A stretch of DNA of 64,000 nucleotides from Terriglobus sp. RCC_193. GTDB taxonomy: Bacteria; Acidobacteriota; Terriglobia; Terriglobales; Acidobacteriaceae. The DNA lies in assembly GCF_041355105.1 (NCBI RefSeq), contig NZ_JBFUPK010000002.1:1308037-1372036 (forward strand), read 5' to 3'. Each line of letters opens with the position of its first letter. Positions within the stretch are counted from its first letter, which is position 1. Below the pieces are notes generated by a model, which did not search any database, was not told the origin of the DNA, and was given only the letters and a program-made list of their open reading frames with translations. The position numbers and the translations under genes were made by a program. Positions 61,410 through 64,000 of this stretch are shown here, in pieces.

Positions 61410-63215
61410 TTACATTGTGCGTTCGGCCAGCACTTCCCATCGTGCATACAGCTCCGCCAGCTCACCCTTCGCATTCGTCTGTTCCAGCAGCGCATTCTGC
61501 AGCGCGGCGGCATCGACTGCAACGGCAGGGGTTGCCAGCATAAGCTCCGCAGCTGCAACACGTGCTTCCACAGTCGCAATGCGATCTTCCAGCGTGTCCC
61601 ATTCGCGCTGTTCATTGAAGCTCAGCTTCTTCTTCGCAGCAGGAGCGGCCTCGACGGGTTCTGCGACCTTCGCAACTTCTGCAACCGGTGCAGCCGCAAC
61701 CGGCTTCGCATTCATCCAGTCTTCCCACTGCGCAAAGTCGGCAAACTGTTCCGTGTTGCCCTTGCCATCCAGTCCCAGAACAGTTGTGGCTACGCGATTC
61801 AGCATGTAGCGATCATGCGTCACCAGCACCAGCGCACCGGGATACTCCAGCAGACTCTCTTCCAGGATCTCCAGCGTCGGAATATCCAGATCGTTCGTCG
61901 GCTCATCCAGCAGCAGCAGGTCCGCAGGTTGCAGCATCAGCCGCGCAATCAGCACACGCGCACGTTCGCCGCCGCTCAACCGTTCCACCGGCTGATTCAA
62001 CTGTTCACCGGTAAACAGGAAACGCGCAGCCCAGCTGGCCACATGAATCTGCTGCCCATTGTGGACTACGGAGTCGCCCTCGGGCGAAAGCGCCTGCCGC
62101 AGCGTCAGCTTCGTATCAATCTCACGCGCCTGCGAGAAATACACCACGCGCAACTGATGCGCGCGTTTGATGGTGCCGGTCGTCGGCTCCAGATCGCCGG
62201 TCAACAAACGCAGAATCGTCGTCTTACCGCTGCCGTTCGGCCCCACCAGGCCAACGCGCGTACGCGCCGTCATCACATAGTTCAGATGGTTAACAATCGT
62301 CCTGCCGCCCAGCTCCAGCGACACATTCTCTGCTTCAATCAGCCGCTTCGTCTGACGATCCGTGGCAACAAAATCAATGTTGGCAGAAGACCTCTGCGCA
62401 CGAGAGTTGCGGTCCGCCAGTTCGCCAATCATCTCGTGCGCCTTATCAATGCGCGCCTTGCTCTTGGTGGTGCGCGCCTTCGGTCCACGCCGCAACCACT
62501 CAATCTCCGTCTTCACCTGGTTCTTCAGGCTTTCCGTTTGTTTGGCCTGTGCTGCCAGGTACAGCGCGCGCTCTTCCAGAAACTCGGAATACGCACCATG
62601 CACGCGGAAGATGCCGTCAGGATACACACGGTTCAACTCTGCCGTTTCGTTGCTCACAGCTTCCAGAAAGAAGCGGTCGTGCGAAATAATCACGCACGCG
62701 CTCGGGGTGTAGTTGAGCAAATCTTCCAGCCACTCAATGCCCCCCAGATCAAGATGGTTAGTCGGCTCGTCCAGGAGCAATACGTCAGGCTCAACGATGA
62801 CGCCTTCGCAGATGGCCAGACGCTTGCGCCAGCCCCCCGACAGGCTACGCGCTTCCGCATCTTCGTCAGGAAATCCGGTCCGGCCCATCAGTTCGCGCAG
62901 CCGCTGTTCATGCTCGTTTTCCGGCACGTTGCCATCCACTAACGCACGCTCCAGAATGCCGCGCACCGTCATGCCGGCAGGGAACTCGCTGATCTGGTGA
63001 ATCACACCCACACGCGCCCGTTTGCGCACAGCCACATCACCGGTATCAGGGTCTTCGCGTCCGGCAAGAATGTTCAACAGTGTCGATTTACCCGCGCCAT
63101 TGGGTCCCACCAGCCCAAGCCGTTCGCCATCCGAAACCACAAGCGAAACATTCTGGAAGAGGACACGAGCGCCATAGCGCTTCGAAACAGATTGCGCGTT
63201 AAGAATCGGCGGCAT
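61410..63215 (-). CDS. ABC-F family ATPase
   Basis: A 601-residue soluble protein with two ABC domains and no membrane part, acting on the ribosome in family members studied. Domain 1 has Walker A GPNGAGKST and signature LSGGWRKRL; domain 2 has Walker A GPNGSGKTT and signature LSGGERARV. Both have Glu-containing Walker B (LLLDEPTNHLD; LLLDEPTNDLD). A linker rich in charged residues connects them. The C-terminal tail (about 530-601) is a coiled coil after an Ala/Val-rich hinge, as in Uup-type members. Its stop abuts that of the zinc-ribbon gene. Confidence 0.93.
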   Translation of the reverse strand: MPPILNAQSVSKRYGARVLFQNVSLVVSDGERLGLVGPNGAGKSTLLNILAGREDPDTGDVAVRKRARVGVIHQISEFPAGMTVRGILERALVDGNVPENEHEQRLRELMGRTGFPDEDAEARSLSGGWRKRLAICEGVIVEPDVLLLDEPTNHLDLGGIEWLEDLLNYTPSACVIISHDRFFLEAVSNETAELNRVYPDGIFRVHGAYSEFLEERALYLAAQAKQTESLKNQVKTEIEWLRRGPKARTTKSKARIDKAHEMIGELADRNSRAQRSSANIDFVATDRQTKRLIEAENVSLELGGRTIVNHLNYVMTARTRVGLVGPNGSGKTTILRLLTGDLEPTTGTIKRAHQLRVVYFSQAREIDTKLTLRQALSPEGDSVVHNGQQIHVASWAARFLFTGEQLNQPVERLSGGERARVLIARLMLQPADLLLLDEPTNDLDIPTLEILEESLLEYPGALVLVTHDRYMLNRVATTVLGLDGKGNTEQFADFAQWEDWMNAKPVAAAPVAEVAKVAEPVEAAPAAKKKLSFNEQREWDTLEDRIATVEARVAAAELMLATPAVAVDAAALQNALLEQTNAKGELAELYARWEVLAERTM

Positions 63216-63254
63216 CGTTCTAGTTTATCGGTTTTATGCGGCAATGACGCGCTC

Positions 63255-63692
63255 TTACAGCATCTGCACAAAGAACCAGCGTTCATCCGGCTCATCACCC
63301 GGCTGAATCACCACCTGCCCGCGTGCCCGCTGCATCAGCGACGGAAACTTATCGCCCCACTCCACCAGCACCAGCGCATTCGGATCGGCTTCCATCTCCT
63401 CGATGCCGAGTGAGAGCAACTCCTCATCTCTCTCAAGACGATACAGATCCAGGTGATACAGCTTCAGCTTCGTGCCTTGATACTCATGCACTAGCGTGAA
63501 CGTGGGGCTGGTTACATCTTCCGCATTCGCGCCAATGCACTGTGCAATGCCTTTGACCAGCGTGGTCTTACCCGCGCCCAGGTCGCCCTTCAGAATCACG
63601 AGGCGCGGCGCAGGCAACATCAGTTCCATGATGTTCTGCGCCAGCGCCATCGTGCCATTCACGCTGCGTGTTTTCAGCCGTTTTTCAATCAT
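63255..63692 (-). CDS. tsaE: tRNA threonylcarbamoyladenosine biosynthesis ATPase TsaE
   Basis: A 145-residue P-loop ATPase that resets the TsaBD complex making t6A37 of ANN-decoding tRNAs. The P-loop is GDLGAGKTTLVKG and the TsaE-specific segment is DVTSPTFTLVHEY, then LYHLDLYRL. A Glu-Trp (VEWGDKF) closes the site. It lies 39 bp upstream of the ABC-F gene on the same strand and may be co-transcribed. tsaB and tsaD are not in the window. Confidence 0.96.
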   Translation of the reverse strand: MIEKRLKTRSVNGTMALAQNIMELMLPAPRLVILKGDLGAGKTTLVKGIAQCIGANAEDVTSPTFTLVHEYQGTKLKLYHLDLYRLERDEELLSLGIEEMEADPNALVLVEWGDKFPSLMQRARGQVVIQPGDEPDERWFFVQML

Positions 63693-64000
63693 CTGCGTTC
63701 ACTTTCCAGCGTCGTTCACAAAAAAGCTGCGTCCAGGGCGAAGCTCGTACGCGCAAAGCGCGTCATCCTGAACGGAGCGCAGCGGAGCTGAAGGACCTGC
63801 ATTTCTTTCCCACACGAGAATGTTTCCGGGAAACAGAAAAACTTCTCAACGAAGCATTCCAGGATGCACAGAAGAATGCAGGTCCTTCGACTTCACTCCG
63901 CTATGCTTCGTTTCGCTCAGGATGACGAAGTATCAGAGATTTTCGCGAAGTAGTAAAAATCCCCTGATACCCCGCGCACTCAGCGTTCCAAAAACTAGTC
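63693..64000. repeat. B-type paired inverted-repeat unit at the right end
   Basis: The variable stem ACGCGC-aaa-GCGCGT (63749-63763) leads into a 165-bp inverted-repeat unit (63762-63926). The left end is GTCATCCTGA...GGACCTGCATTTC and the right end is GAATGCAGGTCC...TCAGGATGAC. The interior (GAAGCATTCCAGGATG) resembles the interior of the 1607-1740 unit. From 63927 to 64000 I see no gene or signal. Confidence 0.88.

Overview
The window looks like chromosomal DNA of an acidobacterium of the Acidobacteriaceae (Terriglobus/Granulicella/Edaphobacter type). The indicators are a TIGR03435-type secreted protein, two very large ADOP-class FtsX/MacB permeases, a DUF6496 lysine-rich protein, a PA14-bearing GH3 glycosidase, and a high-GC genome with many short interspersed intergenic repeats. 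I see no rRNA, tRNA, prophage, insertion sequence with a transposase, or CRISPR array.

Layout. 1-7.4 kb: a truncated TetR regulator diverging from a two-module VOC protein, gamma-glutamyltransferase, an MHYT sensor kinase, ribosomal proteins L21 and L27, and a TIGR03435 protein. 7.4-23 kb: a leftward block consisting of a GH3 glycosidase preceded by a tightly packed eight-gene operon. In transcription order the operon encodes a periplasmic adaptor, an ABC ATPase, two ADOP permeases, a second ABC ATPase, a TolC-type outer-membrane protein, an NtrC-type response regulator and an NtrY-like kinase. It appears to be a self-contained, self-regulated tripartite export system. Two near-identical dyads upstream of the adaptor are the likely binding sites of its regulator. 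23-27 kb: an alpha-E protein with a transglutaminase, a glycerophosphodiesterase and galU. 27-35 kb: a DUF885 metallopeptidase-like protein, a YdeI/DUF1905 protein, mfd and gatB. 35-40 kb: an unclassified lipoprotein, a histone-H1-like protein, an FmdB zinc ribbon, serA and an ECF sigma factor. 40-45 kb: a MarR-SDR pair, ilvA, and a divergent MarR/DHA2 efflux pair with two strong operators. 45-49 kb: an ECF sigma factor, an anti-sigma factor fused to HEAT-like repeats and a double-PDZ protein, preceded by a LolA-like gene. 49-56 kb: serS, an alkaline-phosphatase-superfamily enzyme, pyrD, a HepT/MntA pair and purH. 56-64 kb: a TPR protein, a dGTPase-like HD protein, a secreted amidohydrolase, a small zinc ribbon, an ABC-F ATPase and tsaE.

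The most unusual signal is not a gene. At least ten intergenic regions carry copies of a modular hairpin repeat. Several copies have a constant stem-loop, then a second stem-loop whose arms differ from copy to copy but stay complementary, then a constant tail (CATCCTGAGCGAA...GGACCTGCATTC). A related, shorter family (GTCATTCTGAG...GAAGAATCCC) occurs as 139-165 bp inverted-repeat units that resemble MITEs. Coordinates and functions are from direct reading of the sequence; no database search was possible.
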